Shown here piece by piece: positions 1-6,117 of a stretch of 6,906 nt of DNA. How positions within the stretch are numbered: the stretch's first letter is position 1; every line of letters starts with the position of its first letter. A program made the position numbers and the translations under genes. The stretch is from Propionibacteriaceae bacterium (GTDB lineage Bacteria > Actinomycetota > Actinomycetes > Propionibacteriales > Propionibacteriaceae), in the NCBI GenBank assembly GCA_021323255.1, contig JAJTCL010000141.1:1-6906 (forward strand), in the 5' to 3' direction. The notes under the pieces were generated by a model. It did not search any database. It saw nothing but the letters and a program-made list of their open reading frames with translations, and was not told the DNA's origin.

Positions 1-101
1 CAGGCCGTCAGCGGGCTGCTGAATCCCCAACCCATGCAAGGCGCGGCTGTCAGGTGGTCAGGTTCAAGCGGCAACAAGGCTCATTCCACAACAGCCTCTC
101 C

Positions 102-141
102 AACTAGCGCGAAGTGCGAGAAACTGGCGCAAAGTGCGTCA
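102..141. repeat. Imperfect 20-base tandem repeat at the end of the NuoI-like gene
   Basis: Two adjacent 20-base units (102-121 and 122-141) match at 16 of 20 positions. The shared core is CT(A/G)GCGC(G/A)AAGTGCG. Each core can fold into a tiny hairpin: CGCA-AAG-TGCG in the second unit, and CGCG-AAG-TGCG with one G-T pair in the first. The stop codon of the NuoI-like gene (complement of 139-141) is the last three bases of unit 2, so the repeat lies directly at and after the 3' end of the operon. It may be part of a dispersed intergenic repeat or a weak 3'-end structure. There is no T-run to make it a classical terminator. Confidence 0.55.
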
Positions 142-462
142 GGACGGTGGTCTCACCATCTCCTCGACCAACGCCTCTGAGGTGAAACCCGGCTGGGTCA
201 GTTCGCCGACCCACTCGAGCGCGTCGTACGGGCACTCCTCGATGCAGATGCCGCAGTACATGCACAGCGACCAGTCAATGGCGAAACGATCAAGCACATT
301 TCGCGTACGCTCGCGTGCCCCGGACGGCAGATCCCCCACCGGCTCGGCATGCGAGTCAAGGCTGATGCACCAGGTCGGGCATTCTCGCGCACAGATCATG
401 CAGGATGTGCAGGCCGGTTCGATCAACCGGATCCATCCATGCGATCCCTCTGGTGAGCTCAC
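139..462 (-). CDS. NuoI/EchF-like 2x[4Fe-4S] ferredoxin-type subunit
   Basis: A 107-residue iron-sulfur protein that would carry electrons between a donor such as reduced ferredoxin and the NuoB-like subunit of a complex I-like or Ech-like enzyme. Two complete cluster motifs are visible: C18-x2-C21-x2-C24-x3-C28-P and C67-x2-C70-x2-C73-x3-C77-P. The second is preceded by the NuoI-like stretch RFAIDWSLCMYCGIC. An extra Cys lies at position 32. It is shorter than typical bacterial NuoI (about 160-180 residues): it lacks the N-terminal membrane-associated part and has only a short acidic C-terminus, closer in size to EchF-type subunits. The start is GTG at 462-460, overlapping the stop of the NuoC-like gene (GTGA), with a strong GGAGG five bases upstream. 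It is the last gene of the three-gene operon. The motifs make the fold certain, but the parent complex is inferred. Confidence 0.9.
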   Translation of the reverse strand: MSSPEGSHGWIRLIEPACTSCMICARECPTWCISLDSHAEPVGDLPSGARERTRNVLDRFAIDWSLCMYCGICIEECPYDALEWVGELTQPGFTSEALVEEMVRPPS

Positions 463-1013
463 GTGCGCCTCCGACGCGGCCTGCCCCCCACTGCCGACTG
501 GGCCACCTCCGCCGGATCAGGCGCCGGCTGCGAGGCATCGCGATCTCCCCACACCGCAGGATCGGGAACCCCCGGAGGCACCAAACGACGGCGACCTGGC
601 GAGACATCGTGCTCACCTGGCTCCTTGGCTCCAGGCCAGTTCATCCCGGTACGCGCTGCCAGCACCTCATCCTTGCGCAGCGGGGTCCCCTCGAACTCAG
701 GATTGAGCAACAGCCGCCGCCGCTCGCCTCCGACGAACTCAACACCGAACAATTCGGCCACTTCCCGCTCATGCCACGCCGCGCCGGCAAAGACACCGTG
801 CACCGTGTCGATCCGCGCCTCATCGCGGGGCAGCGAGCAGCTCAGCATCCTCGTCTCGGCCCCCTGGGACAGATTCCGTACGACCAAAACCACCCGCAGG
901 CAATCACGCCGACCAATGTCATCCACACAGCCGAGCCAGTCGAAATAGTCGAAACCATCCGCCTTCAGCGCCTCGACCGCAGCCAGCCAGTCCTCAGCCG
1001 CCACCTCGGTCAC
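459..1013 (-). CDS. NuoC-like (30-kDa) subunit of a complex I-related enzyme
   Basis: A 184-residue protein of the complex I 30-kDa (NuoC) family, a peripheral-arm scaffold without cofactors that normally packs against NuoD. The signature reads HEREVAELFGVEF (residues 81-93), followed by PLRKDE (111-116); these match the family's ERE-x2-DLFGI-x-F and PLRKD blocks. The N-terminal half (about 1-75) fits the usual alpha/beta fold. After residue 125 comes a tail rich in Pro, Gly and Arg that begins NWPGAKEPG and ends in an Arg-rich run; it does not resemble NuoD. I place the start at GTG 1013-1011 because it gives a GTGA overlap with the NuoB-like stop and begins just before the conserved region. 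An ATG at 1076 in the same frame would add 21 Ala/Gly/Ser-rich residues overlapping the upstream gene and is less likely. NuoC is often fused to or followed by NuoD; neither is so here. Confidence 0.87.
   Translation of the reverse strand: MTEVAAEDWLAAVEALKADGFDYFDWLGCVDDIGRRDCLRVVLVVRNLSQGAETRMLSCSLPRDEARIDTVHGVFAGAAWHEREVAELFGVEFVGGERRRLLLNPEFEGTPLRKDEVLAARTGMNWPGAKEPGEHDVSPGRRRLVPPGVPDPAVWGDRDASQPAPDPAEVAQSAVGGRPRRRRT
468..472 (-). promoter_or_regulatory. Shine-Dalgarno sequence for the NuoI-like gene
   Basis: On the minus strand a perfect GGAGG sits inside the last codons of the NuoC-like gene, five bases before the GTG at 462-460. It fixes that GTG as the start, and together with the GTGA overlap it implies coupled translation. 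Confidence 0.75.
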
Positions 1014-1480
1014 GACACCACCCGCCCAGCTACTCGATCCAGCACCGCCGACAGCGCCTCCGGCGGAGGTGGGCAACCCGGAACGTAGGCATCAACACCC
1101 AGCAGCTGATCGACGCCCTTGGTCACGGCGTAGGAATCCCAGTACGGACCACCCGAAGATGCACATGCCCCGAATGAGATAACCATTGGGCGCCGGCCAG
1201 CCTGTTGCTCGCAGCCCTCGACGATCGCCGCCACGGCTGGCGCCAGCCGATCCGTCACCGTTCCGGAGATGATCACCGCTAGCTGTGCACGGTCCTCAAG
1301 AGGGGGCAGCGGTGCTGGAGCAGAGGACGAGGCGGCATCAAATTCAAGTGCGCAACACGCCAGCGCGACATCCAGCACGTATAGCGACCCGTCGCCGTAC
1401 CAGTCGACCCAGCGCATAGGTCCACGGTAATGCGGCCGAGTCAAGAGCAAGCCGCCGAGACAGGTGATCGAGCTACCCAT
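1010..1480 (-). CDS. NuoB-like [4Fe-4S] (N2-type) subunit of a complex I-related enzyme
   Basis: A 156-residue protein of the NuoB / [NiFe]-hydrogenase small-subunit superfamily, which carries the terminal [4Fe-4S] cluster of the peripheral arm. All four expected ligands are visible: the tandem pair C42-C43 in ALACCALEF, C106 in SFGACASSGG, and C136 in VPGCPPPPEAL. The blocks GTVTDRLAP (73-81) and YWDSYAVTKGVDQLLGVDAYVPGC (from residue 113) also fit complex I NuoB closely. One departure is Pro in place of the Arg usual in GCPPRPEA. The start is ATG 1480-1478; an in-frame TGA lies two codons upstream, so no longer form is possible. The Shine-Dalgarno is weak. It is the first gene of the operon, and its TGA overlaps the GTG of the NuoC-like gene. 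Whether it belongs to a true complex I, a nuoEFG-less ferredoxin-dependent form or a group 4 hydrogenase-related complex cannot be decided here, because the NuoD-like subunit is not visible. Confidence 0.9.
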   Translation of the reverse strand: MGSSITCLGGLLLTRPHYRGPMRWVDWYGDGSLYVLDVALACCALEFDAASSSAPAPLPPLEDRAQLAVIISGTVTDRLAPAVAAIVEGCEQQAGRRPMVISFGACASSGGPYWDSYAVTKGVDQLLGVDAYVPGCPPPPEALSAVLDRVAGRVVS

Positions 1481-1628
1481 GGGTTCTCATGACCTGAAAG
1501 TCCGCTGGGTAACCAGATTGCCGCCCTATTATGGGGGTATTGGCAGCCTCAGCGGAGATCGCAGCCACGAACCCCCCTGACCCCGACCAGCGGATTTAGG
1601 CACGCCAAGGAAGAAGGCACGCAGAGTA
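1481..1628. promoter_or_regulatory. Divergent promoter region between the nuo-like operon and korA
   Basis: This 148-base spacer must hold promoters for both transcription units. The only A/T-rich island is TATTAT at 1527-1532 on the plus strand. Its complement reads CATAAT (1533-1528) on the minus strand, so both strands have a plausible -10 element over the same bases. I see no convincing -35 on either strand. A hyphenated palindrome, CTGG-GTAA-CCAG (1505-1516), lies beside it, well placed for an operator. Just before korA an A/G-rich stretch (AAGGAAGAAGG, 1607-1617) is the likely ribosome-binding region. Promoter positions are inferred, not proven. Confidence 0.4.
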
Positions 1629-3515
1629 GTGAAGCAGGTCAATACCCTCGACCGGGTCGTTATCCGGTTCGCCGGGGACTCGGGCGATGGCATGCAACTC
1701 ACAGGCGATCGGTTCACCTCCGACTCGGCGGTATTCGGCAACGACATCTCAACGCTGCCTAATTTTCCCGCCGAGATCCGGGCACCCGCCGGCACACTGC
1801 CTGGGGTCTCCAGCTTCCAGCTGCACTTCGCCAACTACGACATCATGACCCCCGGCGACCGGCCGGATGTGCTGGTCGCGATGAATCCGGCAGCGCTCAA
1901 GGCCAACATTGCCGACCTGCCGCGCGGCGGTGTGATCATCACCGATTCAGCGGACTTCACCAAGCGCAACCTGGCCAAGGTGGGCTACCAGAGCGATCCG
2001 CTCACTGACGGCTCGCTCGACGACTACCAGGTGCACGCTCTGGACCTGACCGGCATGACCGTCGAAGCGGTCAAGGGCTTCGGTCTCACCCGTAAGGACG
2101 CAACCCGCGCCAAGAACATGTTCGCGCTCGGGTTGCTGACCTGGCTCTATCACCGGCCCACCGATGGCACGATCAACTTCTTGTCCACCAAGTTCGCATC
2201 CAAGCCGGAGATTCGCGACGCCAACATCACCGCATTCAAGGCCGGGTACGCGTTCGGCGAGACCACCGAGGTGTTCGCCGTCACCTACGAGGTGGCGCCG
2301 GCGCCCATGCCGGCCGGAAAATACCGCCAGATCTCGGGCAATCTCGCGCTGGCGTACGGTCTGATCACGGCATCCAGAAAGGCCGGTCTGCCGCTTTTCC
2401 TGGGGGCCTACCCGATCACTCCGGCCTCCGACGTGCTGCACGAGCTGAGCAAGCACAAGCGGTTTGGGGTTACCACGTTCCAGGCCGAGGACGAGATCGC
2501 CGGAATAGGTGCTGCGCTGGGTGCCAGCTTCGCAGGACATCTCGGGGTCACCACTACCTCTGGGCCTGGCGCGGTGTTGAAGTCAGAAACCATCGGGCTA
2601 GCCGTAGCCACAGAGCTGCCCTTGATCATCTGCGACATCCAGCGCGCTGGACCGAGCACCGGAATGCCGACCAAGACCGAGCAAGCGGACTTACTACAGG
2701 CAATGTTCGGCCGCAATGGCGAGGCACCTGTTCCGGTGCTCGCAGCCCAGTCCCCTGCTGACTGCTTCCCGACCGCGATCGAGGCCGTACGGTGGGCAAT
2801 CAAGTACCGGACCCCCGTGGTGATCTTGTCCGACGGCTACCTCGCCAATGGCGCTGAGCCCTGGCTGGTCCCAGACCTCACCGAGATCGCGGCGATCGAT
2901 CCGGAGTTCGCCGCCGGGCCCAACGCAACCGACAAAGCCGGTGAGCCCGCCTACCTGCCCTATCTCCGCGATCCGCAGACCCTCGCGCGGCCTTGGGCCA
3001 TCCCTGGAACCGCCGGACTGCAACACCGCATCGGTGGCATCGAAAAGGCCAGGGACACCGGCGCCGTCTCCTACGACCCTGCCAACCACGAAGAAATGGT
3101 CCGCACCCGCCAGGCCAAGATCGACGGGATCGTCCAAGACATTCCTGATCTGCTCGTCGACGACCCCGCGGACTCGAACGGGCGCCATGCGCGGGTCCTG
3201 GTGCTTGGCTGGGGGTCCACCTACGGTCCGATCGTCGCCGCGGCGCGACGAGTGCGCAAGACCGGTCGGTTGGTCGCCCACACGCACTTGCGGCACTTGA
3301 ACCCGTTCCCAGCCAATCTGGGCAACATCCTGCGTAGCTACGAACGGGTGATCGTTCCGGAGATGAACCTGGGCCAGTTGGCCTTGCTACTCAGAGCAAA
3401 GTACCTGGTGGACATTCGTAGCTACTCCAGGGTCCGCGGGCTACCGATCTCGCTCAGCGAACTCGCTCGTGATCTTGAAAACGAGATCGATCAATTGGAA
3501 GGGACGAACCCGTGA
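1629..3515 (+). CDS. korA: 2-oxoacid (2-oxoglutarate):ferredoxin oxidoreductase, fused gamma-alpha subunit KorA
   Basis: The large subunit of a two-subunit oxidoreductase that converts a 2-oxoacid and CoA to acyl-CoA and CO2 while reducing ferredoxin, in the cytoplasm. Residues 8-220 form the gamma domain (RFAGDSGDGMQLTGDRF, then the PNFPAEIRAP block). Residues about 235-415 are the alpha (pyrimidine-binding) domain, with the YPITPASD motif of two-subunit enzymes at 261-268, FQAEDEIAGIGAALGAS (284-300), TSGPG (310-314) and RAGPSTGMPTKTEQAD (339-354). The C-terminal domain (about 521-612) includes RHLNPFP and PEMNLGQL. At 628 residues it is near the length of the mycobacterial enzyme. Translation starts at GTG 1629: an in-frame TGA at 1578-1580 and no other start codon between leave this as the only choice, with an A/G-rich ribosome site 11 bases upstream. 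Its stop overlaps the korB start (GTGA). 2-Oxoglutarate is the likely substrate by family; pyruvate or a branched 2-oxoacid cannot be excluded. Confidence 0.93.
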   Translation: MKQVNTLDRVVIRFAGDSGDGMQLTGDRFTSDSAVFGNDISTLPNFPAEIRAPAGTLPGVSSFQLHFANYDIMTPGDRPDVLVAMNPAALKANIADLPRGGVIITDSADFTKRNLAKVGYQSDPLTDGSLDDYQVHALDLTGMTVEAVKGFGLTRKDATRAKNMFALGLLTWLYHRPTDGTINFLSTKFASKPEIRDANITAFKAGYAFGETTEVFAVTYEVAPAPMPAGKYRQISGNLALAYGLITASRKAGLPLFLGAYPITPASDVLHELSKHKRFGVTTFQAEDEIAGIGAALGASFAGHLGVTTTSGPGAVLKSETIGLAVATELPLIICDIQRAGPSTGMPTKTEQADLLQAMFGRNGEAPVPVLAAQSPADCFPTAIEAVRWAIKYRTPVVILSDGYLANGAEPWLVPDLTEIAAIDPEFAAGPNATDKAGEPAYLPYLRDPQTLARPWAIPGTAGLQHRIGGIEKARDTGAVSYDPANHEEMVRTRQAKIDGIVQDIPDLLVDDPADSNGRHARVLVLGWGSTYGPIVAAARRVRKTGRLVAHTHLRHLNPFPANLGNILRSYERVIVPEMNLGQLALLLRAKYLVDIRSYSRVRGLPISLSELARDLENEIDQLEGTNP

Positions 3516-4645
3516 CCGCCGTCGATCAGCTGCATTCGGAGCTTGATCAACCAGGGACCACTCAAAAGGCGTCCGCGCCCGGCAGCCCGGGGCAGAGTTA
3601 TCGCGGCCTTGCCGGCGTACCCCTGTCGCTGGAGCCTTTGAACCGCAAGGACTTCACCAGTGATCAGGAGGTGCGCTGGTGCCCCGGCTGCGGTGACTAT
3701 GCCGTGCTAGCGGCTTTCCAGGGCTTCATGCCTGAGCTCGGGATCAAGCGGGAAAACACCGTGATCGTCTCAGGGATCGGCTGCTCGTCCCGTTTTCCTT
3801 ACTACGTGGACACCTACGGCCTGCACTCCATCCACGGCAGGGCCACTGCGATCGCCACCGGTGTTGCTACGGCGCGCGAGGACGTTGCCGTCTTTGTGAT
3901 CACTGGCGACGGCGACGCGCTCTCCATCGGTGGCAATCATCTGATTCACGTGCTGCGTCGGAATGTGAATGTAACGATCTTGTTGTTCAACAACCGAATC
4001 TATGGACTGACCAAGGGCCAGTACTCCCCCACGTCCGAGATCGGCAAGATCACCAAGTCCACACCGATGGGCTCACTGGACAACCCCTTCAACCCCATTT
4101 CGCTCGCACTGGGCGCCGAGGCAACCTTTGTTGCACGCACCATCGACTCTGATCGCAAGCACCTGACTAACGTGCTCCGGGCGGCGACGGCGCACCGCGG
4201 CAGCTCGCTGGTCGAGATCTATCAGAACTGCCCGATTTTCAACGATGGGGCATTCGATGCCATCAAGGACCCGACCACCTCGGCTGATGCGATCATTCCG
4301 CTGACCCATGGTGAGCCGATCCGCTTTGGCGTCGACGGGCACCTGGGCGTGGTACGGGATGAGCAAACCGGCGCCTTTTCCGTGGTTGAGGTTGCCGAGG
4401 TCGGTGAGGCCGCGTTGGCGGTACACGATGCTTACCTGGCGGATCCATCATTCGCCTTCGGGCTTTCCCGTCTTACCGATGCCGGTGTGCTGCACCGGGC
4501 GCCGATTGGCATCTTCCGGGATGTCGAGGCACCGGCGTACGACGACCTGGCCCGCGACCAGGTGGCGCTGGCGGCCAGCCTAGGCAACGACGAGGACGCT
4601 CTTCAGGCAATGATCAACGGCGGCGACACCTGGACTGTTCGTTAG
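3512..4645 (+). CDS. korB: 2-oxoacid (2-oxoglutarate):ferredoxin oxidoreductase, beta subunit KorB
   Basis: The thiamine-diphosphate and [4Fe-4S]-binding partner of KorA; this is where decarboxylation takes place and electrons pass to ferredoxin. Cluster ligands are visible as C57 and C60 (RWCPGCGDYA), C91 (GIGCSSRFPYY) and C240 (YQNCPIFNDG). The ThDP/Mg site runs GDGDALSIGGNHLIH (132-146) to FNNRIYGLTKGQYSPTS (159-175). The protein is 377 residues, the usual size; the first 45 or so residues are a variable, polar and probably flexible extension. The start is GTG 3512, overlapping the korA TGA by four bases, with GGAAGGGA (3497-3504) seven bases upstream, so the two subunits should be made in step. 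There is no ferredoxin gene next to it; the nearest iron-sulfur proteins are those of the divergent nuo-like operon. An 8-base inverted repeat straddles its stop codon. Confidence 0.95.
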   Translation: MTAVDQLHSELDQPGTTQKASAPGSPGQSYRGLAGVPLSLEPLNRKDFTSDQEVRWCPGCGDYAVLAAFQGFMPELGIKRENTVIVSGIGCSSRFPYYVDTYGLHSIHGRATAIATGVATAREDVAVFVITGDGDALSIGGNHLIHVLRRNVNVTILLFNNRIYGLTKGQYSPTSEIGKITKSTPMGSLDNPFNPISLALGAEATFVARTIDSDRKHLTNVLRAATAHRGSSLVEIYQNCPIFNDGAFDAIKDPTTSADAIIPLTHGEPIRFGVDGHLGVVRDEQTGAFSVVEVAEVGEAALAVHDAYLADPSFAFGLSRLTDAGVLHRAPIGIFRDVEAPAYDDLARDQVALAASLGNDEDALQAMINGGDTWTVR

Positions 4646-4676
4646 CTTGCCTGGGCACCCTGAGGAACAGTCTCAG
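4633..4676 (+). terminator. Possible RNA hairpin at the 3' end of korB
   Basis: GACTGTTC (4633-4640) and GAACAGTC (4665-4672) are perfect 8-base inverted repeats separated by 24 bases, with the korB stop codon (4643-4645) in the loop. A second, mutually exclusive hairpin is CTGAG (4660-4664) with CTCAG (4672-4676). No T-run follows, so this may be a factor-dependent end or an mRNA-stability structure rather than an intrinsic terminator. Confidence 0.35.
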
Positions 4677-4723
4677 ATCTGGCTACATCTGCCATGGAGC
4701 CCACGGCTGACCGCCTCTGTTAT

Positions 4724-4729
4724 TAGAGT
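4724..4729 (+). promoter_or_regulatory. Weak -10-like hexamer upstream of the membrane protein gene
   Basis: TAGAGT (4724-4729), within TATTAGAGT, fits the actinobacterial TAnnnT pattern and is the most A/T-rich spot between korB and the next gene. CTGACC (4707-4712) resembles a -35 but is only 11 bases away, too close for a standard promoter. This is a candidate only. Confidence 0.25.
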
Positions 4730-4761
4730 CGCTCCTTGAGGCAACCGGTCAGGAGACAACC

Positions 4762-6042
4762 ATGAGCTCGAACAGCCCGTACGGCGGCCTTCAGTCATCG
4801 AGGCCGGGGCAGGGTTCCGGCCCGGGTCCGGGGCAGCCGCTGTCCCCGTACGGCTACCCTCAGCAGCAGACTCCCGGCGGTCCACCTGCTGGCTCGGGCT
4901 ACTCCTTCGGACCCTTCGCGCCCGACGAGCCGACTGCGGAGTGGCAAGGTGACCCTGCGCCCGGTTCATATGGATCACCTCCGGGCCCATACGGCACAGG
5001 TCCAGCCCAGCCCGGGCCGCCGCCCAAGGGCAAGGGCAAGATCCTGATCATTGTTGGGGCGGCCTCGCTGGCGGTGATCCTGATGGCCGTCGTAGCGGTG
5101 GTTGTGGCCACGCGCGCCGGGCCCGCTGCCAATCTCGGTGGCAACACGAGCACCCAAGGGCAACAGACAAATCCGTCTCAGGGCAGTGGTCCGCAGGGGG
5201 CGGTGCGGCCTTCGGATGCGGTGGCGGGATACCTGCAAGCTCTTGCCGCAGGCGACGCCGTCGCTGCCTTGTCCTATGCAGCCGAGCCGGCGCCCACTGG
5301 CCCTTTGCTGACCAATGAGGTACTCGTCGAATCCGGCGAGCGCGCCGCCCTGACCGAGATTCAGGTGCCGGTTGTCGACGATCAGAACGCGACGTCGGTT
5401 TCGGCTACCTACACCCTCGGCGACTCTGCTGTCAGTGAATCATTCGACGTTGTCAAGGTGTCAGATACCTGGAAGCTCAGTCGTGCCGTCAAGGACCTCG
5501 ATATCAACTTCATCGTTGGCGGACCTGTGCCGGTCAAGATCAATGGTGTCACAGTGAATCAGGACTCAGTTGCTGTGCTGCCTGGCTCGTACTCCTTCAC
5601 CACCGGGCTGCCCTACGTCGGCTACGGATCCAAGAACGTTGTACTGGTGAAGAGTCCGTACGTGGAGGCGGATACCTACCGCATCCAAAGCCAGTTGACC
5701 AACTCGGGCGAGAAGGCAGCTATCTCGGCCGCCAAGAAGCGCTACAACAGGTGCCTTGACATCAATTCGCTCAAACCAAAGAACTGCCCGATCAAGTTCG
5801 ACTCGAAGTACAGCTACAAGAAGAGCACGATCAACTGGCAGCAGGTCGGAGGTGACCCCTTCCGGAAAGCCAAGGTCACTTTTGGTGGAACGCAGGCACG
5901 CGTTGAGATTCCGCTCAAACTGAAGCTGACTGCAAGCTGTAGCTCTCAAGGCCGGGCCGGCAACTGCTCCGGCACGCTTTCCGGAAAGGCGGTTGCCGTT
6001 GTCAAGGTGACGTCGAAGCCGCTCGAGGTCAAGTGGCTCTGA
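4762..6042 (+). CDS. Single-pass membrane protein with disordered N-terminus and four-cysteine exported region, function unknown
   Basis: I do not recognise a named family. Residues 1-90 are a disordered cytoplasmic segment rich in Pro, Gly, Tyr and Gln, with repeated PYG units. A Lys-rich stop (KGKGK) precedes one transmembrane helix at about 93-117. A Gly/Gln/Asn/Ser linker follows to about 148. Residues 150-243 look like a small NTF2/DUF4878-type alpha+beta domain (AVAGYLQALAAGDAVAAL, ending SDTWKLSRA). Next comes a beta-rich repeat-like unit (VPVKINGVTVN then VLPGSYSFTTG, 256-282). A C-terminal domain has cysteines at 331 and 342 (RCLDINSLKPKNCP) and at 393 and 402, enough for two disulfides outside the membrane. 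The orientation is inferred from the positive charge before the helix. ATG 4762 is preceded by AGGAG (4751-4755) six bases upstream. It probably has its own promoter, since a 116-base gap follows korB. A cell-envelope role is plausible but not shown. Confidence 0.88.
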   Translation: MSSNSPYGGLQSSRPGQGSGPGPGQPLSPYGYPQQQTPGGPPAGSGYSFGPFAPDEPTAEWQGDPAPGSYGSPPGPYGTGPAQPGPPPKGKGKILIIVGAASLAVILMAVVAVVVATRAGPAANLGGNTSTQGQQTNPSQGSGPQGAVRPSDAVAGYLQALAAGDAVAALSYAAEPAPTGPLLTNEVLVESGERAALTEIQVPVVDDQNATSVSATYTLGDSAVSESFDVVKVSDTWKLSRAVKDLDINFIVGGPVPVKINGVTVNQDSVAVLPGSYSFTTGLPYVGYGSKNVVLVKSPYVEADTYRIQSQLTNSGEKAAISAAKKRYNRCLDINSLKPKNCPIKFDSKYSYKKSTINWQQVGGDPFRKAKVTFGGTQARVEIPLKLKLTASCSSQGRAGNCSGTLSGKAVAVVKVTSKPLEVKWL

Positions 6043-6058
6043 CTGTCGAGTAGCTGGA

Positions 6059-6081
6059 AGCCTCGGATGCGCGAGGAGGCT
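6059..6081 (+). terminator. Candidate terminator hairpin after the membrane protein gene
   Basis: AGCCTC (6059-6064) pairs perfectly with GAGGCT (6076-6081) across 11 bases. An alternative nested pairing is CCTCG (6061-6065) with CGAGG (6072-6076). It lies 17 bases after the TGA of the membrane protein gene. No T-run follows, so termination there is uncertain. Confidence 0.35.
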
Positions 6082-6117
6082 AGGCTACGTGTGGCTACTG
6101 ATCGGTAGCATGTCCGA

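Noticed and set aside
1..35. Minus-strand ATG at 35-33 opening a frame that leaves the left edge (begins MGWGFSSPLTA)
   Set aside because: Only about 11 codons are visible, with no Shine-Dalgarno upstream and no family signal. It might be the next operon gene but cannot be judged from this window.
1..180. Plus-strand frame open from the left edge, ending TGA at 178-180 (about 59 codons)
   Set aside because: Composition is Ser/Ala-rich with no recognisable motif, it overlaps the 3' end of the NuoI-like gene on the other strand and crosses the tandem repeat. It could be the tail of a gene entering from the left, but nothing supports it.
1014..1076. ATG at 1076 as the start of the NuoC-like gene
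   Set aside because: It would add 21 Ala/Gly/Ser-rich residues overlapping the NuoB-like gene by 67 bases. GTG 1013 gives the same GTGA overlap seen at the other gene junctions and starts just before the conserved region.
134..1088. Plus-strand ORFs of 190, 227 and 161 codons over the nuo-like operon (134-706, 405-1088, 463-948)
   Set aside because: They are antisense to three genes with clear iron-sulfur or NuoC signatures. They are Pro/Arg/Ser-rich without motifs, as expected for high-GC shadow frames.
1533..1576. GGGGGT (1533-1538) and ACCCCC (1571-1576) as a hairpin or operator
   Set aside because: The arms are simple G and C runs 32 bases apart in GC-rich DNA, so chance is the likely explanation.
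1947..3296. Minus-strand ORFs of 197, 131 and 200 codons within korA
   Set aside because: The sense frame encodes an uninterrupted KorA with all family motifs. The antisense frames have no domain features and low-complexity Gly/Arg/Val composition.
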